The notes below the pieces were generated by a model. That model was not told where the DNA came from. It searched no databases and saw nothing but the letters and a program-made list of their open reading frames with translations. This document shows, in pieces, positions 38,080 to 49,521 of a stretch of 64,000 nt of DNA (position 1 is its first letter; each line of letters starts with the position of its first letter). This stretch comes from Epinephelus fuscoguttatus (taxonomy: Eukaryota; Chordata; Actinopteri; Perciformes; Serranidae). The position numbers were made by a program, and so were the translations under genes. Where the stretch lies: NCBI RefSeq assembly GCF_011397635.1, contig NC_064760.1, positions 25,927,356 to 25,991,355 on the forward strand, given 5' to 3'.

Positions 38080-38474
38080 TGTATATTGCAAAAAGGAAAT
38101 AAAAAACACAGGTGATCCAAATTCCATCATTTATTTACATTTTTTTTAAACAAATAATTTCAACATAACTTCTATATTAAGATCTTTGTTCTTTATGGTA
38201 TCAATTTTTTTTTTTATTTTTTTTAAAAAAAGTAAAAGTGTGGGAGGATTTGTTTAAAGATCATATGATATTTTACATAACTCAGGTTTCAAAGTTTAGT
38301 TGTCCATGCAGGTTTACAGCTGCAACAAGCTTAACTGAGTTTATATTCTTATCCTCATACATACTATTAAATGCACTTTTAAAAATCTAAAATCTGGTGA
38401 AATTATTATTAATACGACCACAGGAGGAGACAAGTGGAAAGACTGAGTGGTTCTTTTTTCTTGTGGTTTTTTAA

Positions 38475-38551
38475 AGTTTCACTTTCCAGTCACAAAAATT
38501 CCCTTCGTCACAGGAAGTATGATGAAGTATGTGTCTGAAAAGAGTATTTAA
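38475..38551 (+). promoter_or_regulatory. ISRE and TATA-like box of chemokine gene 1
   Basis: AGTTTCACTTTCC at 38475-38487 fits the interferon-stimulated response element AGTTTCNNTTTC exactly. Nearby AAATTCCC resembles an NF-kappaB half, and TATTTAAGG starts at 38545. The order and spacing match interferon-inducible CXCL9/10/11 promoters. Confidence 0.7.
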
Positions 38552-38714
38552 GGAGACCCTCGGCCTCTACCCCTCACAGTTCTCCTGTCAACAAGCTTTG
38601 CTCTCTAGCTAATCTCTTTGGCCGCACTTATCGCAGCTCCTCTTTATCAACTTCACCACAAAAAGCAAGATTTTAACGAGCACGAGTGTCATCTTGACCA
38701 AACGGGAAGCAACA

Positions 38715-39560
38715 ATGTCCAGCATCATGAAAGTGTTTCTGCTCCTGGCTGTCGTGGTCTGCATCTCTGAAGCCCAGCGTAAGTTTCTACACTTTTTTAG
38801 CATTTACAACTCTAACATAGACAACGTGAGGATCATTTTATACATTCATCTCATGCATTTTGGTAGCTGTAAGCAGGAAACTGTGCAGGGAAAATAATAA
38901 TAATAAATTAACCGTTTTTTTCCCCATGTCTTTCTCTGTAGAGCATGAAAGAGGACAGCAGTGTCTGTGTCAGCGTGTCAGGAATAAAATCAACTTGATG
39001 TCTGACATAAAGGACGTCCAGATCTACCAAGCAACCATCTTCTGTGACAAAGTGGAGATTGTGTAAGACACGCTTAAATCTTTAATTACTGCAATAATGT
39101 GTTCTAAATACAAAATAGTATGTTGTGATAATAGTAATTACTGACAGTCATCAGTCTGCCTGCCTGAATCCTCTATCTATCTGTTTATCTGCTACATTTG
39201 GTGAAGAGAGTCACGTCACCCCAGCTCACCTCTACTGTTCTTCTCAACAGTGTCACCAACAACAGTGGCCTCCGCTATTGCCTGAACCCCAACTTGAAGG
39301 CAGTGCAAAAAGTCATGGCTTCCATCTTGTGAGTAGACAAATCAGTCATCTTCAGAATACACTGAACACCCAGTTACTCACAGTAATCTTTATAGTGAAT
39401 CACCATGTTTTTTATGAGTGACATGATGCTGCTGCTGCAATGTGTCTAATGTGTGTCCTTCTTGTTTTATTGTCGATTCAGGAAACCAAAAACCTCGACC
39501 ACAGCCAGACCAACTGTGCACACCTCCTCCACAGGCAGCGCCAACATAGCTCGCATGTGA
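38715..39560 (+). CDS. CXC chemokine 1 (CXCL9/10/11-like), 4 exons, intact
   Basis: Exons 38715-38778, 38942-39062, 39251-39328, 39482-39560; all splice sites are GT-AG. The product is about 113 residues: signal peptide MSSIMKVFLLLAVVVCISEA, then HERGQQCLCQRV with the CXC pair and no ELR, third Cys in ATIFCDKVEIV, fourth in LRYCLNPNLKAVQK, and a Ser/Thr-rich tail. The four-cysteine spacing and four-exon layout are those of CXC chemokines. Lack of ELR with an ISRE upstream points to the CXCL9/10/11 group that attracts lymphocytes through CXCR3. The 3' UTR has ATTTA motifs and AATAAA near 39748. Confidence 0.9.
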
Positions 39561-39887
39561 CTCCATGAAGAAGCTCAGATGACCTCTGAAGCCCAAACAG
39601 AAGCACCTTAAACGAATGTATTTGTGAAAAGAACGAAGCTTTTCTTTTCTATTTATCTTCTATTTATACTGCTGTGCACTTACAGTATATCTCCGTTCTA
39701 TTGTATTTCCTCTCATTTGTTTTTGTAAATAGATTTATGTGCTTTTTAATAAAAATCAAAAATATCAAAGGAGCAGCGAGTGACTGTTTTCTGTTCCAAG
39801 TCTGATACTGTCTGTGTCCTATAGCAATAGCGCTACCTTGTGGTTCAGAGCTGCCAATGCCAGTGGTGCCCCCAGAAATGTATCATA

Positions 39888-40216
39888 GGGTGGACAGATG
39901 GGGCCCCTGGGAATCTTGGGGTGGCACACCAAAACAGAAACCAATAACTTAATATCAGAACTAAGATCATGCTGTTGAAGAATTATAGCATATTTTACAG
40001 TCAATACAGTCAATGCCAATATCTGTTTTAAAGTGAATTAGGGATGAATCACCCTCTTGCATGGATCATGCGTCAATAATAATCCAATTCTAAGCATGAT
40101 TCATGATTATAAAGATACACAAGTGTCACGTCTTATTTTCAGAAATCTATCTTTTTCATTTGGCTTTCAATTTGAGGTAACTTATGGTATCACTGGTAAA
40201 GTTTGCTTTGTTTATG

Positions 40217-40261
<45 letters not shown>

Positions 40262-40617
40262 AGTACAGGTTTGATGTCAGAGTTTACTTGCACATGCAGG
40301 TGCAGTTTATACCACTGTTTTAAACTCTTACTACTATTAAAATGTCCTTTTGAAATCTAATCTATGGTTAAATTATTAGCAGCATAACCACAGCAATAGT
40401 GAAAAGAGTGCTTTTTTGTGGTTTCTCAGGTTTCACTTTGCAGTCTTGAACACGTTTCCCTTGATCACAGGAAGTATGATAAGGTACGTGTCTGAAAAGA
40501 GTGTCACCCTCTGCCCCTCACAGTTACCCTGCAGCAAATGTTGCTCTCTTTGCCTCTAGCTATCTTTTTAGCTGCATTTATTACAGCTCCCTGCTATCAT
40601 CTTCACCATTTCAACAG
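39888..40617 (+). repeat. Chemokine-array flank with CA repeat
   Basis: The stretch from about 39950 to 40560 matches 45950-46510 nearly base for base, except for a (CA)n run at 40224-40256. It includes a degraded ISRE (GGTTTCACTTTG, 40429-40440) and the 5' UTR of the truncated copy that follows. Confidence 0.75.
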
Positions 40618-40948
40618 TGTTATCACCAAAAGTGGCCTTCACTATTGCCTGAACCCCAAGATGAAGACAGTGCAAAACCTCATAGCAAGGACTGTGTCTA
40701 GGTGTATGTGAGTAGTGCACTGATATAAATCCCCGCCTCATCCTCAGAACACACTGACCACTCAGTTACTAACGTTTCAGTGAATCACCTCTTTTACAGA
40801 AATAACAGTAATGAGTGACAGTGCTTTTTTCACACTGTCATAATGTGTCTCATGTGTGTCTCTGCTTTATTATCATTTTAGGAGGAAACTAAAAAACGAC
40901 TGTGAGTCCACCTCCACCACACGCAGCGCCAACAGAACTCACATCTGA
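40618..40948 (+). pseudogene. CXC chemokine 2, lacks exons 1-2
   Basis: The promoter and 5' UTR run directly into exon 3 (40618-40707), followed by exon 4 (40882-40948). Exons 1 and 2, with the signal peptide and the CXC pair, are deleted. Exon 3 (ITKSGLHYCLNPKMKTVQNL) and exon 4 (RKLKNDCESTSTT) are still open and spliceable. The C-terminus differs from genes 1, 3 and 4 and recurs in gene 5. No functional chemokine can be made from this copy. Confidence 0.85.
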
Positions 40949-41278
40949 CTCTATAAAGAAGCTCAGAAGACCTCTGAACCCCAAACAGAAACACCTTAAA
41001 GCAATGTAGATGTGAAATGAATGAAACTTTTTGTTTATTTACCGTCTATGATGTGCACTGACAGTATATCTCTTTTCTCTTTTCTTTCATTTGTTTATGT
41101 GAATAGATTTATTTGTTTTAAATCAAATTTTTCAGCATTTTGCTAATTTCAGTGTTTTTTAATTAAAAATCAAATAAAAAAGGATCAGTGATCATTTTTA
41201 ACTCATGTAAAGTGTCTTTGAGTACCATGAAAAGCGCTCTATAAATAAAATGTATTGTGATTATTAATATGATATCGC

Positions 41279-41617
41279 GGGCGGCACGGTGGTGTGGTGG
41301 TTAGCACTCTCGCCTCACAGCAAGAGGGTTGCCGGTTCGATCCCGGGCGTGGGAGCCCTTCTGTGCGGAGTTTGCATGTTCTCCCCGTGTCAGCGTGGGT
41401 TCTCTCCGGGCACTCCGGCTTCCTCCCACAGTCCAAAGACATGCAGATTGGGGACTAGGTTAATTGATAGGTGTCCATAGGTGTGAATGTGAGCGTGAAT
41501 GGTTGTTTGTCTCTGGCGACCTGTCCAGGGTGTACCCTGCCTCTCGCCCGATGTAGCTGGGATAGGCTCCAGCCCCCCCGCGACCCTCAAGAGGATGAAG
41601 CGGTTAGAAGATGAATG
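41279..41617 (+). mobile_element. tRNA-derived SINE with perfect 13-bp target duplication
   Basis: It has the head GGGCGGCACGGTGGTGTGG, B-box GGTTCGATCCC, body and ATGAATGA tail. AATATGATATCGC flanks it at 41266-41278 and 41618-41630. Unit A has the empty site near 38078, so the insertion followed the duplication. Confidence 0.92.
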
Positions 41618-42024
41618 AATATGATATCGCAAAAAGGAAATAAAAAAACACAGGTGATCCAAATGCCATCATTTATTTAGATTTTTTTTAAAACAAATAA
41701 TTTCAACATGACCTCCACGTGAAGATCTTTGTTCTTTATGGTATCAAAATAAAAAAAATAAAAATAAAAAAGTAAAAGTGTGGGAGGATTTGTTTAAAGA
41801 TCATATGATATTTTACACAACTCGTATGAGTACAAGTTTCAAAGTTTAGTTGTCCATGCAGGTTTACAGCTGCAACAAACTTAACTGAGTTTATATTCTT
41901 ATCCTCATACATACTATTAAATGCACTTTTAAAAATCTAAAATCTGGTGAAATTATTATTAATACGACCACAGGAGGAGACGAGTGGAAAGACTGAGTGG
42001 TTCTTTTTTCTTGTGGTTTTTTAA

Positions 42025-42101
42025 AGTTTCACTTTCCAGTCGCAAAAATTCCCTTCGTCACAGGAAGTATGATGAAGTATGTGTCTGAAAAGAGTATTTA
42101 A
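42025..42101 (+). promoter_or_regulatory. ISRE and TATA-like box of chemokine gene 3
   Basis: AGTTTCACTTTCC at 42025-42037 and TATTTAAGG from 42095, identical in sequence and spacing to gene 1. Confidence 0.7.
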
Positions 42102-42264
42102 GGAGACCCTCGGCCTCTACCCCTCACAGTTCTCCTGTCAACAAGCTTTGCTCTCTAGCTAATCTCTTTGGCCGCACTTATCGTAGCTCCTCTTTATCAT
42201 CTTCACCACAAGAAGCAAGATTTTAACGAGCACGAGTGTCATCTTGACCAAACGGGAAGCAACA

Positions 42265-43205
42265 ATGTCCAGCATCATGAAAGTGTTTCTGCTCCTGGCT
42301 GTCGTGGTCTGCATCTCTGAAGCCCAGCGTAAGTTTCTACACTTTTTTTTTAGCATTTACAACTCTAACATAGACAACGTGAGGATCATTTTATACATTC
42401 ATTTCATGCATTTTGGTAGCTGTAAGCAGGAAACTGTGCAGGGAAAATAATAATAATAAATTAACCGTTTTTTTCCCCATGTCTTTCTCTGTAGACCATG
42501 AAAGAGGACAGCAGTGTCTGTGTCAGCGTGTCAGGAATAAAATCAACTTGATGTCTGGCATAAAGGACGTCCAGATCTACCAAGCAACCATCTTCTGTGG
42601 CAAAGTGGAGATTGTGTAAGACACGCTTAAAACTTTAATTACTGCACTAATGTGTTCTAAATACAAAATAGTATGTTGTGATAATAGTAAGCTTGTATCT
42701 TCCTCTGCAAACCTGGCATCCATAAAACTTAGAAGGGCATTTTTAAAGATGTATCCAAATTTGAGGTCTTGCCTCAGTAAAAATAAAAATGACAATGAAC
42801 TCCTGCTAAAGCAAATCCCTAAATTACTTATAGTCATCAGTCTGCCTGCCTGAATCCTGTCACCCCAGCTCACCTCTACTGTTCTTCTCAACAGTGTCAC
42901 CAACAACAGTGGCCTCCGCTATTGCCTGAACCCCAACTTGAAGGCAGTGCAAAAAGTCATGGCTTCCATCTTGTAAGTAGACAAATCAGTCATCTTCAGA
43001 ATACACTGAACACCCAGTTACTCACAGTAATCTTTATAGTGAATCACCATGTTTTTTTATGAGTGACATGATGCTGCTGTTGTAATGTGTCTAATGTGTG
43101 TCCTTCTTGTTTTATTGTCGATTCAGGAAACCAAAAACCTCGACCACAGCCAGACCAACTGTGCACTCCTCCTCCACAGGCAGCGCCAACACAGCTCGCA
43201 TGTGA
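42265..43205 (+). CDS. CXC chemokine 3, near-duplicate of gene 1
   Basis: Exons 42265-42328, 42495-42615, 42895-42972, 43127-43205, all GT-AG. The protein differs from gene 1 at only a few residues: His for Gln at the first position after the signal peptide, SGIKD for SDIKD, FCGKV for FCDKV, and two changes in the tail. The near-identity of introns and flanks points to a recent duplication or ongoing conversion. No ELR precedes the CLC pair. The role should be that of gene 1, an interferon-inducible secreted chemoattractant. Confidence 0.9.
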
Positions 43206-43526
43206 CTCCATGAAGAAGCTCAGATGGCCTCTGAACCCCAAACAGAAGCACCTTAAACGAATTAATTGTGAAAAGAATAAAGCTTTTCTTTTCTATTTAT
43301 CTTCTATTTATACTGCTGTGCACTTACAGTATATCTCCGTTCTATTGTATTTCCTCTCATTTGTTTTTGTAAATAGATTTATGTGCTTTTTAATAAAAAT
43401 CAAAATATCAAAGGAGCAGTGAGTGACTGTTTTCTGTTCCAAGTCTGATACTGTCTGTGTCCTATAGCAACAGCACTACGTTGTGGTTCATAGCTGCCAA
43501 TGCCAGTGGTGCCCCCAGAAATGTAT

Positions 43527-44090
43527 CAACCCCCCATGCCCCCTTGTGAACCACTTTAGGCTGCATCATTGTATGAAATGTGTTAGATAAAGCTATTATT
43601 ATTATCATTTTTGTTATCATTATTAGTGTTATTATTAGTGGTGCTGTTGTTATTTTTATTATTAAGAGAAGCCAGGCTCCCCCCTGGCTTCCCTGTACTT
43701 TGCACCCTGCCAGTTCACATATTGATCTCGTGCAGAATGGATGCCAAACACTGAATATCAAAGGTAGTTACCCTCTAAAGTGTCAACTTGACACAAAGCT
43801 GTAAACAGACTCTGAGATTACAGGGTGAATAACCCTCCAACAGCATGTGTCCCCCCCTTAACTCTGACAGGGGCGGCTCACATCTATCGAGTCTTACAGG
43901 CTGTAATGCTGTTCACCCATCCCACACTCAAACAAACACTTGCACCCTTTCCCTGGAGAACTTTGCTCTGTTTGACTCTAGCTGATCTCTCCAGCTGAAT
44001 ATCTGCCACAGCTCCCTGCTATCATCTTCACCACAAGGAACGCGATTTCTTCCAGCACCAGTGTCATCTTGACCAAAGAGGACACCAACA
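43527..44090 (+). promoter_or_regulatory. Class-2 chemokine upstream region (no ISRE seen)
   Basis: A SINE-like tail (about 43560-43620) is followed by a flank (CTCTGAGATTACAGGGTGAA, then TTAACTCTGACAGGGGC) that recurs upstream of gene 6 (50830-50930) and at 54980-55080. It carries neither AGTTTCNNTTTC nor the TATTTAAGG box of genes 1 and 3. Confidence 0.6.
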
Positions 44091-45671
44091 ATGTCCAGCA
44101 TCATGAAAATGTTTCTGCTCCTGGCTGTCATGGTCTGCATCTCTGAAGCCCAGCGTAAGTTTTTGAACCTTTTTCAGCATCCGCAGCTCTAACATAGACA
44201 ACATGAGGTTTGTTTTGCTGATGGACAATGACACATTTCAGTAGCTGTGAGCAGAAATCTGTGCAGTAAAAAATAGAAATAATTAAATTATTAAATTGTT
44301 TTGTCTTGTTTTCCTGGCTGTCCCAAGTACACGCACAGTGTTTGTGTCCGCGTGTGAGGAGTAGAATCTCCTCGATGACTGACATAAGGGAAGTCCAGAT
44401 CTACGAAGCAACCATCTTCTGTGACAGAATGGAAATTGTGTAAGATAAACTCAAATCTACAATTTAGGTTTTGGGAATGCAGTATGTTAATGCAATAATG
44501 TCTCACAATTAGAAAATGCTAATTTGTTATTTGCATGTTCTGTGTTTGCTTGTGTGTGTGCGTTGCATGCGGATCATTTAACCCAGCGTTACGAGAAAAC
44601 TAATGCAGGGTTAGACTGCATATAACGTGGACGATGCATTACTCTTAACTCCCACTATTAAGTGAAGCTGATTAGCATTGACCTCAGCCCTGGAGACAAA
44701 ACAAGCAGTGACGCCCACATAAATGTTTCACAGGGGTGGCCAAATGGGGCCACTGAACGTCTTGGGGTGGCACACCAACACGTAAAGCCATAACCTATAT
44801 AGGCTAGTTGGAAACTATGTCAGTTTGAGACTCATTTCACAGTCACGATAGGAATATATGGGACACAGATGTGATGTGTCACGTAAGGGGCGACGTGGGA
44901 TTTTTTTACCTAGTACACACTCATTGCATGTATTGAGTTTTGCCAAGTGACAATGCAGTTGGTTATGCAGGGTTTGGAAGCACAGGTCATATTTACTGGT
45001 ACTACATTAATTAACTGGATTGTTTTAACTATGAGATGCACTGATTTGACTGATTTAAACTGATATGAAATGTAAAAACACAGAAGGTTGCTCTGCTGCG
45101 TCCCATTGTCTCTGGTACAATGAGATATTCATCTGAATCCTTTTGAAATAGATTGTAATTGTTTGTGGCTGCATAAAAAACAAAAGACGTGTCGTGCGAC
45201 GCTAGCTTGCCTCAGTAAAAATGAAAATGACAATGAACTCCTGCTAAAGCAAATCCCTAAATTACTGACAGTCATCAGTCTGCCTGCCTGAATCATGTAT
45301 GTATCTGTTTGTCTTCTACATTTGGTGAAGAGAGTCACGTCACCCCAGCTCACCTCGACTGTTCTTCTCAACAGTGTCACCAACAACAGTGGCCTCCGCT
45401 ATTGCCTGAACCCCAACTTGAAGGCAGTGCAAAAACTCTTGACTGCCATGTGAGTAGACAAATCAGTCATTTTCAGAATACACTGAACACCCAGTTACTC
45501 ACAGTAATCTTTATAGTGAATCACCATAGTGACATGATGCTGCTGCTGCAATGTGTCTAATGTGTGTCCTTCTTGTTTTATTGTCGATTCAGGAAACCAA
45601 AAACCTCGACCACAGCCAGACCAACTGTGCACACCTCCTCCACAGGCAGCGCCAACATAGCTCGCATGTGA
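44091..45671 (+). CDS. CXC chemokine 4, mosaic of two subfamilies
   Basis: Exons 44091-44154, 44328-44439, 45375-45449, 45593-45671, all GT-AG, about 109 residues. Exon 1 (MSSIMKMFLLLAVMVCISEA) and the exon-2 acceptor (GGCTGTCCCAAG) match gene 6. Exon 2 (HAQCLCPRVRSRISSM, then EATIFCDRMEIV) is intermediate, and exons 3-4 are nearly identical to genes 1 and 3 (VTNNSGLRYCLNP; PKTSTTARPTV). Intron 2 is about 0.94 kb and holds the transition. All four cysteines are present and no ELR, so the product should be active. Regulation probably follows gene 6, because the upstream DNA is of the class without an ISRE. Confidence 0.88.
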
Positions 45672-45952
45672 CTCCATGAAGAAGCTCAGATGACCTCTGA
45701 ACCCCAAACAGAAGCACCTTAAACAAATTAATTGTGAAATGAATGAAACTTTTTGTCTGTTGACCCTCTATTATACTGCTGTGCACTTACAGTATATCTC
45801 TGTTCCACTTCTTTTTATTTGTTTTTCTAAATGGATTGATTTGTTGTAAACCAAGTTTTCTGCATTTTGCTAATTTCAGTGTTTTTTAATGAAAATGTAA
45901 AATAATCAAAGGATCAGTGAGTGACTGTTTTCTGTTCCAAGTCTGATACTGA

Positions 45953-46356
45953 AGAATTATAGCATATTTTACAGTCAATACAGTCAATGCCAATATCTGT
46001 TTTAAAGTGAATTAGGGATGAATCACCCTCTTGCATGGATCATGCGTCAATAATAACCCAATTCTAAGCATGATTCATGATTATAAAGATACACAAGTGT
46101 CACGTCTTATTTTCAGAAATCTATCTTTTTCATTTGGCTTTCAATTTGAGGTAACTTATGGTATCACTGGTAAAGTTTGCTTTGTTTATGACAGAGTTTA
46201 CTTGCACATGCACGTGCAGCTTATACCACTGTTTTAAACTCTTACTACTATTAAAATGTCCTTTTAAAATCTAAAGTATGTTTAAATTATTAGCAACATA
46301 ACCACTGCAAGAGTGAAAAGAGTGGTTTTTTTGTGGTTTCTAAAGTTTCACTTTGC
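45953..46356 (+). promoter_or_regulatory. Upstream region of chemokine 5 with ISRE-like site
   Basis: AGTTTCACTTTGC at 46344-46356 keeps the ISRE core with one change at the end. The preceding 400 bp duplicate 39950-40440. Confidence 0.55.
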
Positions 46357-47399
46357 AGTCTTGAACACATTTCCCTTGATCACAGGAAGTATGATAAGGT
46401 ACGTGTCTGAAAAGAGTGTCACCCTCTGCCCCTCACAGTTACCCTGCAGCAAATTTTGCTCTCTTTGCCTCTAGCTATATTTTTAGCTGCATTTATTACA
46501 GCTCCCTGCTATCATCTTCATCACAAGAAACACGTTTTTTTCCAACACCCGTGTCATCTTGTCCAAACAGAAAGCAACAATGTCCAGCATCATGAAAGTG
46601 TTTCTGCTCCTGGCTGTCATGGTCTGCATCTCTGAAGCCCAGCATAAGTTTTTTTCTTTTTCTTCATTTACAACTCACATATAGATAACGTGAAGATCAT
46701 TTTATACATTCATATATGTTTTGGTAGCTGTAAGCAGGAATCTGTACAGGGTAAAAATGTAATTAAATTAGTAATTAGTAATTTCCCCCATGTCTTTCTC
46801 TGTAGAGCGTGAAACAGGACAGTGTCTGTGTCAGCTTGTCAGGAATAAAATCAACTCGATGTCTGACATAAAGGACGTCCAGATCTACCAAGCAACCATC
46901 TTTTGTGACAAAATGGAGGCTGTGTAAGAGATAAGGCCTTAATTATGACATGTACTGGGGGGAATTCGGCTTCACAGATAGGGATCAGCGCTTTTTCTTC
47001 ATCTCTCTTGTTTACCACACTGGTAAATCTAAATGAACTATATTTGGTGCTCATGCTTTCTGTATATTGAGTACTTGAGCTGTGGAGAATCCAATCAAGC
47101 TAAAATGTGGAGCATTTCCATATTGACAAAAGTTTAATGTTTGAGATTAAAATCCAGGTAAAGCACAATCAGTGATTTTTTTCTAAACACATTCTAGGTG
47201 ATAGAAAATAGTTAGATTTTTGAACTGTTTTTCAACATTTCTGTGTCCAGGATGTTTTTGACGCGCGTTAAAGCCTGCTCGATTATGCACTGGAGCAGCT
47301 CCCATCATAACTCCTCCCTAGTACTACCAAAGATAGTCTATAACAGAAGATAATGCATTACAAGCTGCCCAGATAGTATGAAAATGGTATGCACTTATT

Positions 47400-47660
47400 G
47401 GTCTCTGCTGAATGAGAGGCTGTCGCTGTGCAGCGGCTCTTTCTCCCTGGTTCTGAGGGTGTGTGTGGTGCAACCATAGACTGTGTGCTTCTGGATTAGC
47501 TGCAAAGAGGCTGTCACTGCGGAGCAGCTCATTCTTCAGCTTGGGGGGTATGTGTGTTTTGTGCTACTGATTTTGCTGCTAACGAGAGTCTGATGCTGCA
47601 CAGTGACTTGTTCTCTGGCTCAGGGATTGTGTGTTACTGTGCTACAAGCGCAGCTAAAAA
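47400..47660 (+). repeat. Degenerate tandem repeat in intron 2 of chemokine 5
   Basis: Three loose units of roughly 85 bp share GAGGCTGTC(G/A)CTG and a GGGTGTGTGTG-like segment. Confidence 0.5.
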
Positions 47661-47689
47661 AGTTATTTGAACTTTTCTCCTGCGACCCT

Positions 47690-48180
47690 CAGTCATAATC
47701 TGGCTTAATGAGATGACTCTCAGGGTGCAAAACTTTGAGACCCCCTTATCTAAGATTTTTGTTTCAAAATGCTCAAAAATTGGTCATTTTAGCTGTTTAT
47801 AAAAATTTTTCCCAGGAGGAAGGCCTCAAGTTCAGCAGAGGACGTATCAACGAACAGACTGTCACTCAAAGCGGCCACACCCTTAATTATGCATAACTTT
47901 AAGCCTTAATGAATGTAAAAGGGTGATTTATATAAGAAATTCATCCCCCATACAGTTGTCATGAAGGGGGAATTAGCTATAGAGACCAAAATCGTTTCTG
48001 CACCAGGCTGGAAACATGTTTATTTCTGCTGTAAAGTTGGGCATTTTAATATTGGGGTCTATGGAGATTGACTAGTTTCTGGAGACAGCCTCAAGTGGCC
48101 ATTCTGAGAACTGCAGTTTTTGCACTTCGGTGTTGGCTTCATTTTCAGCCCCAGAGGTTACTGCTTGGTGCTTATGGCCT
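47690..48180 (+). repeat. Dispersed teleost repeat
   Basis: Phrases such as GTAAAGTTGGGCATTTTAA, GGGGTCTATGGAGATTGACT and GCCTCAAGTGGCCATTC match a repeat I remember from many fish genomes. I cannot assign its class. Confidence 0.5.
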
Positions 48181-49129
48181 TGGTAAGATAAACTGAAACC
48201 TTTAGTTACTGTAATAATGTGTGTTATAAAAAAGAAAAAAGAGATTTGATGGTGTGCTTATAGGAGGCTAATCTTAAAGATTTATCAAAGTTTTACCAAT
48301 TCTAGTCTTAAGTCTGCCTGCCTGAATCATTTATGTATCTGTTTATCTGCTATACTTGGTGGAAAGAGTCACTTCACTTCAGCTCACCTCATCTATCCAT
48401 TTCAACAGTGTCACCAACCACAGTGGCCTCCGCTATTGCCTGAACCCCAAGTTGAAGGCAGTGCAAAAAGTCTCGGCTTCCATCATGTGAGTAGACAAAT
48501 CAGTCATCTTCAGAATACACCGAACACCCAGTTACTCACAGTAATCTTTATAGTGAATCACCATAGTGACATGGTGCTGCTGCTGTAGGCCTAATGAGTC
48601 TAATGTCCGTCCTTCTTCTTTTATTGTCGATTCAGAAAACCAACAACCTCTACTACAGCAATGACTGTGCCTAAGTGTATGTGAGTAGTGCACTGATATA
48701 AATCCCCGCCTCATCCTCAGAACACACTGACCACTCAGTTACTAACGTTTCGGTGAATCACCTCTTTTATAGAAATAACAGTAATGAGTGACACAGTGCT
48801 TTTTTCACACTGTCATAATGTGTGTCGTGTGTCTCTGCTTTATTATCATTTTAGGAGGAAACTAAAAAACGACTGTGAGTCCACCTCCACCACACGCAGC
48901 GCCAACAGAACTCACATCTGACTCTATAAAGAAGCTCAGATGACCTCTGAACCCCAAACAGAAACACCTTAAATCAATGTAGATGTGAAATGAATGAAAC
49001 TTTTTGTCTATTTACCTTCTATGATGTGCACTGACAGTATATCTCCTTTCTACCTCCTTTCATTTGATTTTATAAATAGATATATGTACTGTAACCCAAA
49101 TTTTCAGCATTTTACTAATTTCATGGTTT

Positions 49130-49330
49130 TTTAATTAAAAGATAATCAAAGGAGCAGCGAGTGACTGTTTTCTGTTCCAAGTCTGATACTGTCTGTGTCC
49201 TATATCAACAGCGCTACCTTGTGGTTCAGAGCTGCCAATGCCAGTGGTGCCCCCAGAAATGTATCATAGGGTGGACAGATGGGGCCCCTGGAAATCTTGG
49301 GGTGGCACATCAAAATAAAAACCAACAACT
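49130..49330 (+). repeat. Chemokine-unit 3' flank, repeated
   Basis: GAGCAGCGAGTGACTGTTTT through GGTGGACAGATGGGGCCCCT matches 39770-39930. Shorter versions occur at 43410-43530, 45910-45950 and 54655-54745. Confidence 0.85.
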
Positions 49331-49521
49331 AAATTTCAGCAATAAGATCATGTTTTTGAACAATTATAGTATATATAACAGGTAATTTTTATTTATACTT
49401 CTTTTTTTTCAGCATCCAGCTGATTCTCATCATTCCTCATCAGCGAGGGTATAAATGACTGAGGGAGTAGTAGTGCCGGTGTCAGTGGTGCCAGAAGGCT
49501 GTGACAGTTGTCTGTCTCTAA

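Larger units (their letters stand above)
37983..39887 (+). repeat. Segmental duplication, chemokine unit A
   Basis: The unit contains a SINE-like tail (CTCTATAAATAAAATGTATT), a (TTA)n run at 38047-38078, the chemokine promoter, gene 1 and its 3' flank. It is nearly identical to 41188-43526, apart from a SINE insertion and a stretch of intron 2 present only in unit B. Confidence 0.9.
41188..43526 (+). repeat. Segmental duplication, chemokine unit B
   Basis: Second copy of the 37983-39887 unit, holding gene 3. It differs by a SINE (41279-41617) and by about 150 bp of intron 2 (about 42690-42840) absent from unit A but also present in gene 4's intron. Confidence 0.9.
46580..48921 (+). pseudogene. 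CXC chemokine 5, damaged donor and five-exon chimeric tail
   Basis: Exon 1 is 46580-46643, but the donor reads AT (46644-46645) where the others have GT. Exon 2 (46806-46923; ETGQCLCQLVRNKI, FCDKMEAV) and exon 3 (48409-48486; VTNHSGLRYCLNPKLKAVQK) are intact with GT-AG sites. A further exon at 48636-48680 begins like exon 4 of genes 1 and 3 (KPTTSTT) and ends like exon 3 of copy 2 (KCM, GTGAGT donor). It is followed by a copy-2-type last exon (48855-48921), and the frame stays open through this join. Without the first donor, translation ends after about 32 residues. It is probably a pseudogene unless AT-AG splicing works. Confidence 0.75.

Noticed and set aside
38715-38897. Short intron-retained secreted peptides from chemokine exon 1
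   Set aside because: They arise from reading through a good GTAAGT donor; spliced products with four cysteines explain the locus better.
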